Assembly (NCBI GenBank): GCA_973895155.1
Contig: OZ316891.1
Span: 18,972,001-19,036,000 of the forward strand
Source of the DNA: Marsupella aquatica
Lineage: Eukaryota > Marchantiophyta
Direction: 5' to 3'
DNA: 64,000 bases
A program made the translations under genes and the position numbers. This document shows, one piece after another, positions 35,602 to 46,104 of this stretch (the first letter of the stretch is position 1; every line of letters begins with the position of its first letter). The notes beneath the pieces are model-generated. The model did not search any database. It was not told where the DNA came from and saw only the letters and a list, made by a program, of their open reading frames with translations.

Positions 35602-38600
35602 TAATCCACTTTCAGGCAAGCTTAATCCCAAGGGTTTTGAGTTTGAGACTAGTTTCAACATGCTCCTGTAGGTTAACTGGGCACCAATGAGGTTAACTGG
35701 GTACCAATTATCTCTCAATGGACATTGACACATGTTGCGCAGAGCAGTTTTTGGTGCGGACGCTGTTGCGCTGGTCACCTGCATGTGAGGCAGTCACATT
35801 TTGCAGGAGCCTCAAATTTTTGGTCTGTACCTGGCCTGCAAATTTTGGGTCATGAGAAACCTGCGGGAATGAGATGGTTTGAGACGCTAGGCTACTATAT
35901 ACCCCTGCCCAAAGTAAATACCATGACAGACCTATTAACTTTGAAAGTGACCCCAGCGTGAGCACCGTGAGAGACCTGTTAGCCTTGAAAGTGACCCCTC
36001 CCTCAGCTTAATTTTAAAGATTTTCTTGTGGTTGGCCATGCTGTCACCTTGTGTGAAGGAAAATATATTTGGAATATTCCCTATCAGATCCCCCTAGACA
36101 GGCTAATTTCTGACCCTCAGATCTCCCTAGATGTTTGGTAACTATTAGAATGATTCTTGCAAATGGGGTTCATGGCTTATTGGATACTGGCTAATGGGGT
36201 CTGAAAGACCTGGCCCATTTTTTCCAAGAGTGGCAAAGGCTTTTCAGAGACTCAGGTGAAATCTAACCAAAATTCCCCACTAGAAAATACACTGGTGTAT
36301 GCGCACGCTGTATCAGTCATACTCGTACATTTTCACCAATCTTACATTGCAAGCAATGGGTTGAAGGAAATGCTGACACAGAGTGCTTTTTGCCTATAAA
36401 TTCAAATCCTCCAGAGGCGCCCAACAACATTCCCCAAGCAAGGAGGCCTAAGTTTGAAAAACCTCAGTTTGGTCAAGAAATGGAATTGGAATTGGAATTG
36501 GAGGTTTTATAGGGGTCATAAATAAATGCCACATAAATGAGCAAGATGGTAGGAGTAGTGGCTTTACTAACAGTCACTCAAGTACCCCTCCTTGCAGTGT
36601 CCAGTTGCTCCACACTTCCATCACCAAAGGCAGCTCATTACCCGAGTTGCATACCTCATGCTAGGTATGGTCATCTTGCGTGTGTAGCCCCTATTGACAT
36701 CATACTTAGTTTTATTCAGATTGAACTTTGTGCTTATAACTCTACCTAGAAGTGCGTCAATTGATTTCAGGTACTTGTAAGCCAATCAACTTGCTTCAAA
36801 TCACACTGGCCAGTGAGTACTCATTGAAGGAAACATGGTTGATCAAATATGATGCCGAGATAGTTTTATCATGCCCCAAATCCCAAAATTTTACCGCTGG
36901 CGATGTGTCTCACATTGCTGACCATCTTGGAGATTGATAACCATTAGAACTCTTCTCCTAATACAATAATAAACACTTGATTCCACCTACTTTCTACAAA
37001 ATTTAAATATTCATCTAACTTTATCCCTATGTCTTTCTTATTTAATCATTCTACAAATTGTTTATTTACCATGAAAATAGTACACAATGAGGGCCTTGTT
37101 CTTCACGACCACTACTAAAATACATGTTTGATGGACCCCCAAACCAAAGTTTTCTCTCCAGCCAACCCCATACTTAGGTTTTGAGTAGGTTGATTTTAAG
37201 GTCTACCAACAGTCTGAATTACTCATGCATGGGTCCATATAGCATACATCTATGTGTCAAACATTTCTAAACTGTGGCTTCGTTATTCCATGGATTTACT
37301 TTTATTGCACTTCATTTCAAACAAGTTTTCAGTTTTCAAGCCAATTAAACAAGAAAGAAAGTGGAACCTCCTAAGAAGTGGCTCTCCACCTTGCTTTGGT
37401 GGAAAAAACCATTAGCCCCCCTACGTCCTGTAAAGCTACCCTAATAAATGTGTGGCTCACATAACTCTCAGTGGCATACCTTGGTGGCATACTCAGAAGT
37501 GACCCAACCCTACTTTGCCCCACTTTAAAATAGGGCATTGGTAACTTGCAGCATAGAAAACAAAGGTGACAATTTTGCAGAGTTGTTTGTCAATTTGAGG
37601 GTAGAAACCAAAGCTCCCATAGACTAGTAATGATGTTTGACAAGTCAGATGCTGATATGGATTGCTCCAACCCACAAATCATTCTGAAAAGTGACATGTG
37701 ATGCAAATAGCATCTTTTGGGTGTTGGGCAATTTTTTTTTGAGTGGTGTGTGAGATGGTTTTGTAAACATTCTTTTTTCCTACACAGTTGGGCACCTTTG
37801 ATTTAATTGGTCTCAATAAATTGTCTTTTGCTTGGGGGCCTCACTTCCATACGCATAGCATATGTCCACACATACATGCCCCTAACCCACAATCATTTTT
37901 AAGGTAATCAAACAGCCATTGGTACCAATCAAACAACAATCCCGCCAGATGCACATGTCAAAGCCAAATGCACCTTGCGCTTTAAGGAATTCATGTTCAT
38001 ACACACAACCTCGTCAGTCACATCATAGCCACCAAAGCTTGTGCTCAAAGACTCAACATTGAAACATGAGGCCTCTGAGCCAACACAAAGGGATAACTAT
38101 CCCTCACAAACACAAACTAGATAGTAATTGCTCATATAGCACACATACAAAACCTCTAGACCTAGATAGTATGATACTATATGCTAGGACCATTATGAAG
38201 GGTTTTCTGTCCTTGGTTATGCCCAGGTCCTTCTGGCTTTTTGGCCTTTTGGTTACCCGTTTGGTTATCCCACCTCGACTGGGACTTTCACCCAAGGGAC
38301 CATGTCTCCCAGTTGGCGAGACTTAGAGTTTTGTTTTTTTTGGCAGCTTGAAATATATAAGTGTAACTTTCATAAATACAATAGGTGATCCAAATCTTGA
38401 CAGCTAAATAGTTCGAACAATGAAGAATCCCTCAGGGCATTAAGGTACTCTACATATATCAAACTGCCAAAAGGCAGGGGGCGTTGAATCCGGAGACTGG
38501 ATCCCATAGGCCGAAAACCGGATCCCTTAGGCCAAAAACCCAATCAAGGGAAAACAAGAAAAAGACCAGAAGGCCAAAAAGACCAAGCACAAGCCCAGCA

Positions 38601-38969
38601 CAAGGAAAACAAAAGACACACTAATGTAAAGTCTATAGGTGGAATCTGGAATCTACAGGAAGTTGGCCACGGAGAAAAACGCTTCATCTACACGCACTTG
38701 CTACGAACTCTGGGCTGTAATGTGCATTCGGGTCAAACAAAGCAAACGCGTGCTCCCTCACTCCCGAACAAAATAAACGTGCTTCAATGGTCGACTGTGG
38801 ACACCATTCTGAAGCACTCCACGTATCCGGCCGGCCAGTTCTTCGTCTGCGGAGCTCGGTTCTGCAGTTCTGCTGGATTGAGACGAACGAGGGTTGCTGC
38901 GTACAGTAGTGTTTCCAGGGAGGAGGAGGAGTGAGCATTATCTCACCACAACCCTCACTTTTCGATTCT
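35602..38969. other. Intergenic DNA, no gene recognised
   Basis: About 3.4 kb. Small tandem duplications occur at about 35670-35710 (GGTTAACTGGGYACCAAT twice) and 35925-35990 (GAGAGACCTGTTAGCCTTGA and a diverged twin ending GAAAGTGACCCC). No reading frame shows a domain. Confidence 0.45.
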
Positions 38970-39561
38970 GCTGCCGCTCGAGCTGAGAGGACGGAGGTCG
39001 GAGGAGGAGGCAGAGTGACCTGTCTTGAGGTTCTGTGGCTTTGTTTTCAAGGGATTGAAGTGTGTGGAGGCTGGACCCGACAGTGACTTTGTTTTCGAGG
39101 GATTGAAGTGTGTGGAGGCTGGACCCGACTTAGACGACGATTGATGAGAGATCTGGGAATTGGGAGCGACTGCTGTTGTCGTGTGGTCTAGGTGATCGTC
39201 CAAGAACGAAGAGGGCAATTGAATCTGGGGCTGCCCCTCACTCAACTCACTGCTTGATCGATTCGGCTACCCCTCGACCTGAGACGCCGATGAGGACGAC
39301 GAAGACGGAGGAGGCAGAGTGACCCATCCGGACGTCGTCGGAAACTGAGGTTCTGTGGCTTTGTTTTGAGGGTCGAAGTGTGTGAAATGGAGGCTGGCTA
39401 GACGTAGACTTACACTTAGACGACGATTGATGAGAGATCTTCGAATTGGGAGCGACTGCTGCTGTCGTGTGGTCAAGTTGATCGTCCGAGAACAGGGAGC
39501 GCGGTTGAATCTAAGGCTGCCCGGCACTAACTCACTCACTGGTTGATCGAATCGATCGCGC
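38970..39561 (+). repeat. About 295-bp tandem duplication upstream of the GTPase gene
   Basis: Copy 1 is about 38970-39267 and copy 2 about 39268-39561. Shared blocks in order are GGAGGAGGCAGAGTGACC, GAGGTTCTGTGGCTTTGTTT, GAAGTGTGTG, GACGACGATTGATGAGAGAT, GAATTGGGAGCGACTGCTG, GTCGTGTGGTC, GATCGTCC and TTGATCGA. Copy 1 has a further internal duplication of about 45 bp (39040-39130, TTTGTTTTCRAGGGATTGAAG). Copy 2 ends 18 bases before the GTPase ATG, so the duplicated DNA is very likely its promoter or leader. Confidence 0.85.
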
Positions 39562-39579
39562 TCTGGCCCTGGCCTCATT

Positions 39580-40425
39580 ATGGACTCTGGGGCTAGCACG
39601 TCCACTGAGGCTCAGCCTAAACCAGGAGACAAGCAAGTGGTTTTGTTCGGCAAAACTGGAGAAGGAAAGTCGACCATAGGGAACGTGCTCGTGACCGGAG
39701 GGATAACAAATGTGGTGTTCAAGTCCAGCGATGCGGCCAAAGGATGTACCGATAGGATTATGCGAGCTAGTGGAAACGGATGGTTCGTTATAGACACGGT
39801 AGGGCTTGGAGAGGCGGAAATGGGGAGCACATCCCATGCCGAAGCGGAAAAGATGGTCACCGAGTTTTTGAAGGAATTCAAAGGGAAGTACTCCCACATT
39901 ATATATGTGCAGAAGGCACGGAGGATAACGACAATGGAGGAGCTGATCTGGAAGCTGTTTGCCAAAATTTTCAAGGGGGCAGAGGAGGCTTTTGTTGTTG
40001 TCATTACTGGGGCATCGAAGGAATGGTTCGAAACTAATCGAGACAAGTTCCCGACATACTGGAATGATAATGTTAAAATTCTGTATACAGACATCCCCCC
40101 GGAGCAAAAGCGGCCCGTGCTTGAAAAAAAATTTAAAAAGAAGCGGGAGGCATCCATTTTGAAACTCGTAGAAGATCTGGATGAAATATTCAAGGCGAAT
40201 CAATCGAAGGGGGATCATGGGTACTTTACTCCGGATATCGCCAATATGGATGATGAAGAACTCGAGAAAGAGTCTAAGTCCTTGTTAGCTTACTTGGTCG
40301 AGCAGATCAAGAGATTATTTGATAGAGGTTCCTGGGAGAGCGTTGCAAAGAGGCTCTCCACCGTGATCCATGTTGCTGAAAGATTCGTGGACATTATTTT
40401 GTTGGCCGATGCTGTTAGAGACTGA
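39580..40425 (+). CDS. AIG1/IMAP-like P-loop GTPase
   Basis: A single uninterrupted frame of 281 residues from ATG 39580 to TGA. Residues 20-32 (VVLFGKTGEGKST) form a P-loop (GxxxxGKS/T), preceded by a short Ser/Thr/Pro tail. KGCTDRI near residue 57 fits the conserved Cys/Thr region of the AIG1 family, and FVIDTVGLGE (residues 69-78) is the G3 motif with Val in place of the usual Pro of DTPG. The segment HIIYVQKARR ... FVVVITGASKEW corresponds to the family's conserved box and G4 region, but a clear TKxD is absent (TGAS instead), so guanine specificity is uncertain. The second half is charged and helical, and the C-terminal 30 residues are amphipathic to hydrophobic (RLSTVIHVAERFVDIILLAD), perhaps for membrane association. 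Plant AIG1-type genes are linked to pathogen response, but the role here is unknown. Being intronless is unlike its neighbours. Confidence 0.85.
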   Translation: MDSGASTSTEAQPKPGDKQVVLFGKTGEGKSTIGNVLVTGGITNVVFKSSDAAKGCTDRIMRASGNGWFVIDTVGLGEAEMGSTSHAEAEKMVTEFLKEFKGKYSHIIYVQKARRITTMEELIWKLFAKIFKGAEEAFVVVITGASKEWFETNRDKFPTYWNDNVKILYTDIPPEQKRPVLEKKFKKKREASILKLVEDLDEIFKANQSKGDHGYFTPDIANMDDEELEKESKSLLAYLVEQIKRLFDRGSWESVAKRLSTVIHVAERFVDIILLADAVRD

Positions 40426-43400
40426 GGTGCAAAACAGTGTGATAGAGCGCTCGTTGTAAGAAAAAATTCGATGACATTAGGTATGAGCCCATGCTGTTAG
40501 AATCTGAGGTATTGGCCCAGACTACATTCATCTGGTGTTTAGATTAAGAAATGCCTTGCTTTTACAGGGTGCTAGCCATTCCGTGGTCCATAGCTCAAGC
40601 CAGACGGGTAACATTTGCAAAAATTGTGTTGAAGAAAGTCACAGTAGTCTGATATTAAAATAAATTAACATCAAAGAAGCTAAGAGCTTTTTGTGCCGCC
40701 AGTTACTGTGATTCTCTTGTTTGTTGTCCTCGTTTTAGTACGCTTCCTAGCTTCTATCATCATGTTGGGCGTAAATCAGTACTTCAAAACCCGTTACGAA
40801 GAAAAGCAAATCTTGTTTTCGTAAGAATTGAGTGTCCATGAAATGCTAAGGCGCTCCTGTTGCACCTGCAAAGCGTGAACTGACGCTGACCTCCCTGCAC
40901 TCACACACCATAGAAATATCCCAGCGCAAGTGGACCCATTCGTCGAGGAGGATGAGGAAGCATGGTGCAGTCGTGATTTTTGGCCCTGGAGCACACCCTG
41001 ACCCTTTTAATTGCAGTCGATAGTAAGTACATAAATGCAAGAAAGTTGTAGGTTAAGTTTTGGAAAGGAAAGGCTGTGGTTTACGCTTTCGTCAAACTTC
41101 ACTGAAGCAAACAAGTTGCAGCCCGGACCAGAGCTGAAGCTGGTGAAAACAAGCAGAATATTTAAATTGGAAGCGGGAGAAGAGAAGACGAGCAAATGAA
41201 TGCTGTAGAACCGAATCTTTCGACTGGAACATAGGAGTGACGAGATTGAAGTAAGCATGGTGGATAAGTGCTGGGCCTAAAACGGACGAAGACTTCCATG
41301 TTGACGGTACTCGAATTTTATTACTTCTTCACCTACTCCAGGAGAATGAAGTTGCAACTGTAAATTATCTTCTGGTAAGCACAGACAAATCATGTGGGAC
41401 AAGTAAATCTCGTACATTGCAAACTTCGAAAATGTTCGTGAACTACGCAATATTTATGGTCTACTGTGGATCTATGTGGCCTAGAATGTAAACTGAAGCT
41501 AAACTGAAGATAGCTGACGTCATTTGAAATCACCAAATCCTCCTCCAGAATTTCTGTGCGTGAGTAGCAGTACGCAAAATCTGTTAAAACTACTTTGGTC
41601 AATACGTAATCCCACGGTCACATGAGTAGCACTTGCTCCAGCTTGAGTGAAGTAGAAAGGTACGATATAAAATGCACTACTAGCGAAAGATAAGTACAGT
41701 CGCTCAACGGATTCTCTCGCAAGGCTGCTGCATTTCAAGGCTGGCTACTGTTTATAGGTCCAGTATAGGCGCAAGTTTCCATGGAATACAACTTGGAGCC
41801 AAGCCTTCCGCTCCATCTTGGAAGGACATTGCTATGGTGTACCTCAAATCGTATATCTCGGATGTGCACGCGAGTGGCAAGGGATTTCACACACATTGAT
41901 GTTATTCAGGGAAAGCTGAGAAGAGATTCCAGCACAACCCATCCTCAACATCAACCACTGAGTTACTAGATTCTCTGTCAACCTCGTAGGCATCGTGTTT
42001 TCCAAACTCAAAACAACACCTAACCCCTTCCATTCCTAACCTGATGCATGGCCTGGTATTCTTGCCCAAAATATGGGTAGTTGCCGACTATAGAATTTGA
42101 TAGGTACTTCCGATCAAGACTCTGAAGAATTTGGGAACAGAGTAAGAGACAATTGCACGGTCTGAACATTGACCATCATGCAAGAGAATAGAGCGACTGT
42201 GGGAATGAAGTGGGTCAGGCAGCGGCTCAACAACAGAGGTGGCCGTACTGAGATCAGATTGAGGTGTCTTGTGCCAATATATCCTGGCCAACCCTCACTG
42301 GAAGCTACCTCAAATGGCTAGTATTGAACTCGGAGGCGTATGTATTCGTAGGTTACATGCCTGGCTTTTCCCTTTGGCTGAGATTCTATAGGAGCTACCG
42401 GAAAGTTCTCTAGCTCGAAGGCACATCCATCGTGTACAAGCCTAGGCAAAGCTTCTGGAGTTGACTGATTCGCTGGACATTCTTCAGCGCCAGCGCTATG
42501 CAATTATAATTTCTTCCATAGAACACACAATTGGAAATGATCGCGCATAGCGATTCTCATTTGGGAGGGGGCGAGGGAGGGGGAGGCATAACATCGCATT
42601 AACTCTCGTCAGTCGAAGGGCAGCGTTTCTCAATCAATGTTTTAGTTTTTCCAAACTTTCTTGAGTTTGGGTAAATTACAAACTGACTCAAGCTTGCAAT
42701 TTCAAACACTCAACTTGGAGAGCAAATTAAAAGTCTGTTCTACTATTAAATCTTTAGCCGAGCTATCCCAGCACTCCTGAACTTGGACAGCAAATTGAAA
42801 CATTCTGCGCTACTCTTCACCTTTGGCCAAGCTAATTATACATCGACAATCTTGGTGCAATTCGAAATGATTGGGCAATCTTGCGAGACATGATTGATTT
42901 ATTATTCCGAATCGTCGGTCGTACAACTCAAGTACATCTCCCCAAAATGTTGTGGCAATCAGAAGTCGACCACCTTAATAGCCTTTATTAATTTCCACGG
43001 CCTGCTTTGATCTGGGACCGCTGTCTTTCTAGAAATGCAAGATGTATACCAAGATCGACTTTGGAGTCGCCGTATAATATACACACTTAATTCACCGTTT
43101 ACAGAATTCCTCCGAGCTCATCTGAAGTCGGAGGTCTCTGAAACTTATTTTCTTGCACGCCAATCGTGGGTTTAGGTGTGGGTGATTACGTACAGTACCT
43201 ACCTACCTAAGTACCTAAGTACCATCAAGCTAAAATACATTAGATGCAAATACCCAAGAGCATTGCTAAGCGTAAGCTAACTTCACATAGTTGTGTAAGT
43301 ATAGCTCGGTAGATGCAAGATGGTTGATTGACGAGCTGTGCAGAAATTCGTCCTGATCCGGATTACCAATCCAGCAGCAACAACTAAAAGGGACCAAAAA

Positions 43401-43762
43401 TCTGAGAGTGCCTCCGAACATAAATCTACCCTGGATCCGAATTGTGTGTATCTCTCCAGCAAGAAATTTTAGAGGCAACTGAATTGCCTGCAGAGGTCAA
43501 TTAGCTTTTCATCATGGAATTTTATAATCTCCTACGGTACGGTATAATTCTGTGCACTCTGTGCGCAGAAGAAGATGCTCAACAGCTTGACATAAAATTC
43601 TTAAATAATATAATATCACCCAAAAGAAATGCGTCGATGACGTCGACTCGGTCCCCAGCAACTGCGGAGCGTGGTTCGAGAGCAGCCACTGCCATTCTTC
43701 GGAGCAGGGCTAGTGCGCGTTGCTCTTCTCTGGCCTTTACCCGCTCGGCTCCAGACAAGTTT
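40426..43762. other. Intergenic DNA, no gene recognised
   Basis: About 3.3 kb. A diverged 64-bp-scale duplication (AACTTGGAGAGCAAATTAAA and AACTTGGACAGCAAATTGAA, each followed by TCT...CTACT and GCCRAGCTA) lies at about 42710-42840. Small TACCTA/AAGTACC repeats occur near 43195-43225. No domain-bearing frame was seen. Confidence 0.45.
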
Positions 43763-46104
43763 CTAGACTGTAGGACGGGATAGACGTCCTGAAAGCAGAA
43801 CGGGCCAATCCACAGACCGAAAAGGAATCGCTCTAATGGCGTACTGGTAATACATCGCTGCGAGTGTTGCACCCAGTATAGGACCTACCCAGAACACCCA
43901 CTGCATACAAAAACAATGCAACCCCACATAAGTAATTATCACCTTCGCTTCAAAACTGAGCCACCTCTCCAACATAGAGATCAAAACTACATGATTAAAT
44001 CTATCTATGGACAAGTTTGTGCTGTCTGCCCTCGTTTGTTGAACAATATATAAATTTTCTGCTAGTTGCTAGCTAGCTAATTCCTGAACTTCGGAGTTCA
44101 CAGAAATCATTGACAAGCTTGTGCTTTCTATCCTTTTTCGTTGGACGTATATAATTTCTGCCATATGCTAGTTTCCTGAACTTTGGAGTTCACACAATGA
44201 AAGTCGAACAGCAATATACTCCATAGCTGGACCGAACAGAGTTGTCTGAGGATTATATGTGTGAGTTAATCCTGAAATTCGCAGCTCGAAGTGTGACGAT
44301 TATGATATATCACCGTTGATATCACCATCGTGGGATCGCACCATATGTCATGATCATTCTCAATGCTAGGATTCAGACAACTAAACGATTAAAGAAAACG
44401 AGCTTTGAGTCGGAAGAGAACTTTCTTCGGGAACGTGATCACTAGACTGTCAACAATGTCCTGTTTGGATTGGCGGGCAGGAAATTTCAAGAGGGTAACG
44501 AGCTTACGTGATCATGCCAAGCGTGGTCATGGTGGTCCCAATAACATGCAGGGGCGAAGCTACGAGCAGGATTGATTCCAGTGCCGGTGATTGGAATGGT
44601 TGCCAGATGGACGAGGAACACAGTCAGTCCTATCGCCAGTGGAGCCAGAGCCTGCATGCAAAAGATCCCAAACTGATGCTCAGAACAAATATGTATACAC
44701 ATTCCGATCCCCATTCCGATCCTCAAAGTCATCAATCTTATTGCCTGGCTGCATCCGGGACATATATCAATTAACTAAGTGAATCAATTGATTTCATTCA
44801 AACTGAAAAGAATCGACGGTCAAGCTACGTGAGAAAGGTACACGGCACCCATCTTGAATGATGATATCAAGCCCTTATAAGTCGGGCGGTAAGATAAACA
44901 TGACTTTCGATTATGCAAATTATAGTAAACTATGTTACAAGGTTGAATTATGAATCATCTATGAACAGACTCTCTGCAAACTTGATGCATGACTCATATG
45001 GTCTGACGAGCTATGATCATCCCTCATTGAGCAATTCTCAATAAACGAAGAGTATTGGGCATATGTGATCATCATTCTTACAGGCACGTGAGCGTCTCGT
45101 GCTTTGCGCTTGGCATCGGTGGCAGTGAACACAACATAGACCAAGAAGAACGTGCCAACCAATTCCGCCACTAAGCCTGCACCCTTGGAGTACCCGTTGT
45201 GCACAAAATTGGCGCCTCCGGTATATCGCTGGTAGTAGCCTTTCTGATAAGCTTTGACCAAACCCACTCCAGCCAGGGCCCCCAGCAGCTGCGCTATGAC
45301 GTATATCAGGAAGCGCGCGAACGATATTCTTCGGACGAGGAGAAAAGCGAATGTGATGGCAGGGTTGATGTGTCCACCTGCGCAATAGAAAATCCGCACC
45401 ATTAACTTTCATTTCACTCGGTGCAGCTGTGCTAGCTACCTTATTAATTAACAAACAAAACCTTCTACTCCTTGTGGATGAGTGAAGATTTACAGCTCAG
45501 AATTGAATGTTCATGAAGGTTGATCGATGAATGGGAATCATACACCACGTCATAACTAGTCATGAAAGTCGGAAATTGAAGGAATTTGAAGTCAATTGAT
45601 GATGAGAAAATGTGGAGGTTTCAGAAAACGATGTGCAATTTAATTTGATTAAAATCAAAGTCCTCAAGACCTACCGGAAAGTCCACCAATGGCGTAGACC
45701 AAGACAAAAACCGAGGTTCCGAAAGCAAACGCGATCCCCAGGGTTCCAACTCCGTCGGAACCAGTTGCAGCATTGCCGATAATTGTCTGCACACCGATGT
45801 AAAGGAGGAGAAACGTGGCAACGAACTCGGCAATACCTGCTCTCCAGAGAGACCACCGGCTCAGCTCGGTGGGATCCCAGAACGGCACAGGGGCGGGATC
45901 AACGTAGTCTTTGAGCGGTGTCAGTGTTGTCACTGGAAATGCCTTTGGTGCTATTGTTGGTGGTGGTAGTGGTGATGGTGGTGGTGGTGGGTCACTGGGT
46001 TTAATGTCCGGGATGTCTACTCCAACGGAAGGATCTGTCTCAGTCGTGTCAGGTTCTTCACTCCCTTCCATTCTCCCCTTCCCCTTAATATCTCCTTCAG
46101 CCAT
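43763..46104 (-). CDS. PIP-type aquaporin (plasma membrane intrinsic protein)
   Basis: Four minus-strand exons join in phase: 46104-45675, 45377-45082, 44651-44508 and 43900-43763 (TAG), giving 335 residues. After a Pro-rich N-terminus of about 65 residues comes the PIP signature [20 protein letters not shown], then six membrane helices. Both NPA boxes are intact ([10 protein letters not shown] and [11 protein letters not shown]). The aromatic/arginine filter of water-conducting PIPs appears complete: Phe in AFAFGT, His in VHLATIP, Thr and Arg in TGINPAR. The loop D His (ARDAHVP) and loop B Ser (RRIS) used in gating of known PIPs are kept. The usual C-terminal phosphoserine tail is not seen; the protein ends SRPTV. 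PIPs are about 280 residues, so the long acidic/Pro-rich N-terminus is unusual. ATG 46104 is the only ATG preceding the open frame. Confidence 0.92.
44009..44195. repeat. Diverged tandem duplication in the last aquaporin intron
   Basis: GACAAGTTTGTGCTGTCT ... TTCCTGAACTTCGGAGTTCA (44009-44103) is repeated with substitutions at 44111-44195 (GACAAGCTTGTGCTTTCT ... TTTCCTGAACTTTGGAGTTC). Both lie in the intron 43901-44507. Confidence 0.8.

Noticed and set aside
39532-40218. 228-codon minus-strand frame
   Set aside because: It is antisense to the AIG1-like GTPase, which has clear motifs.
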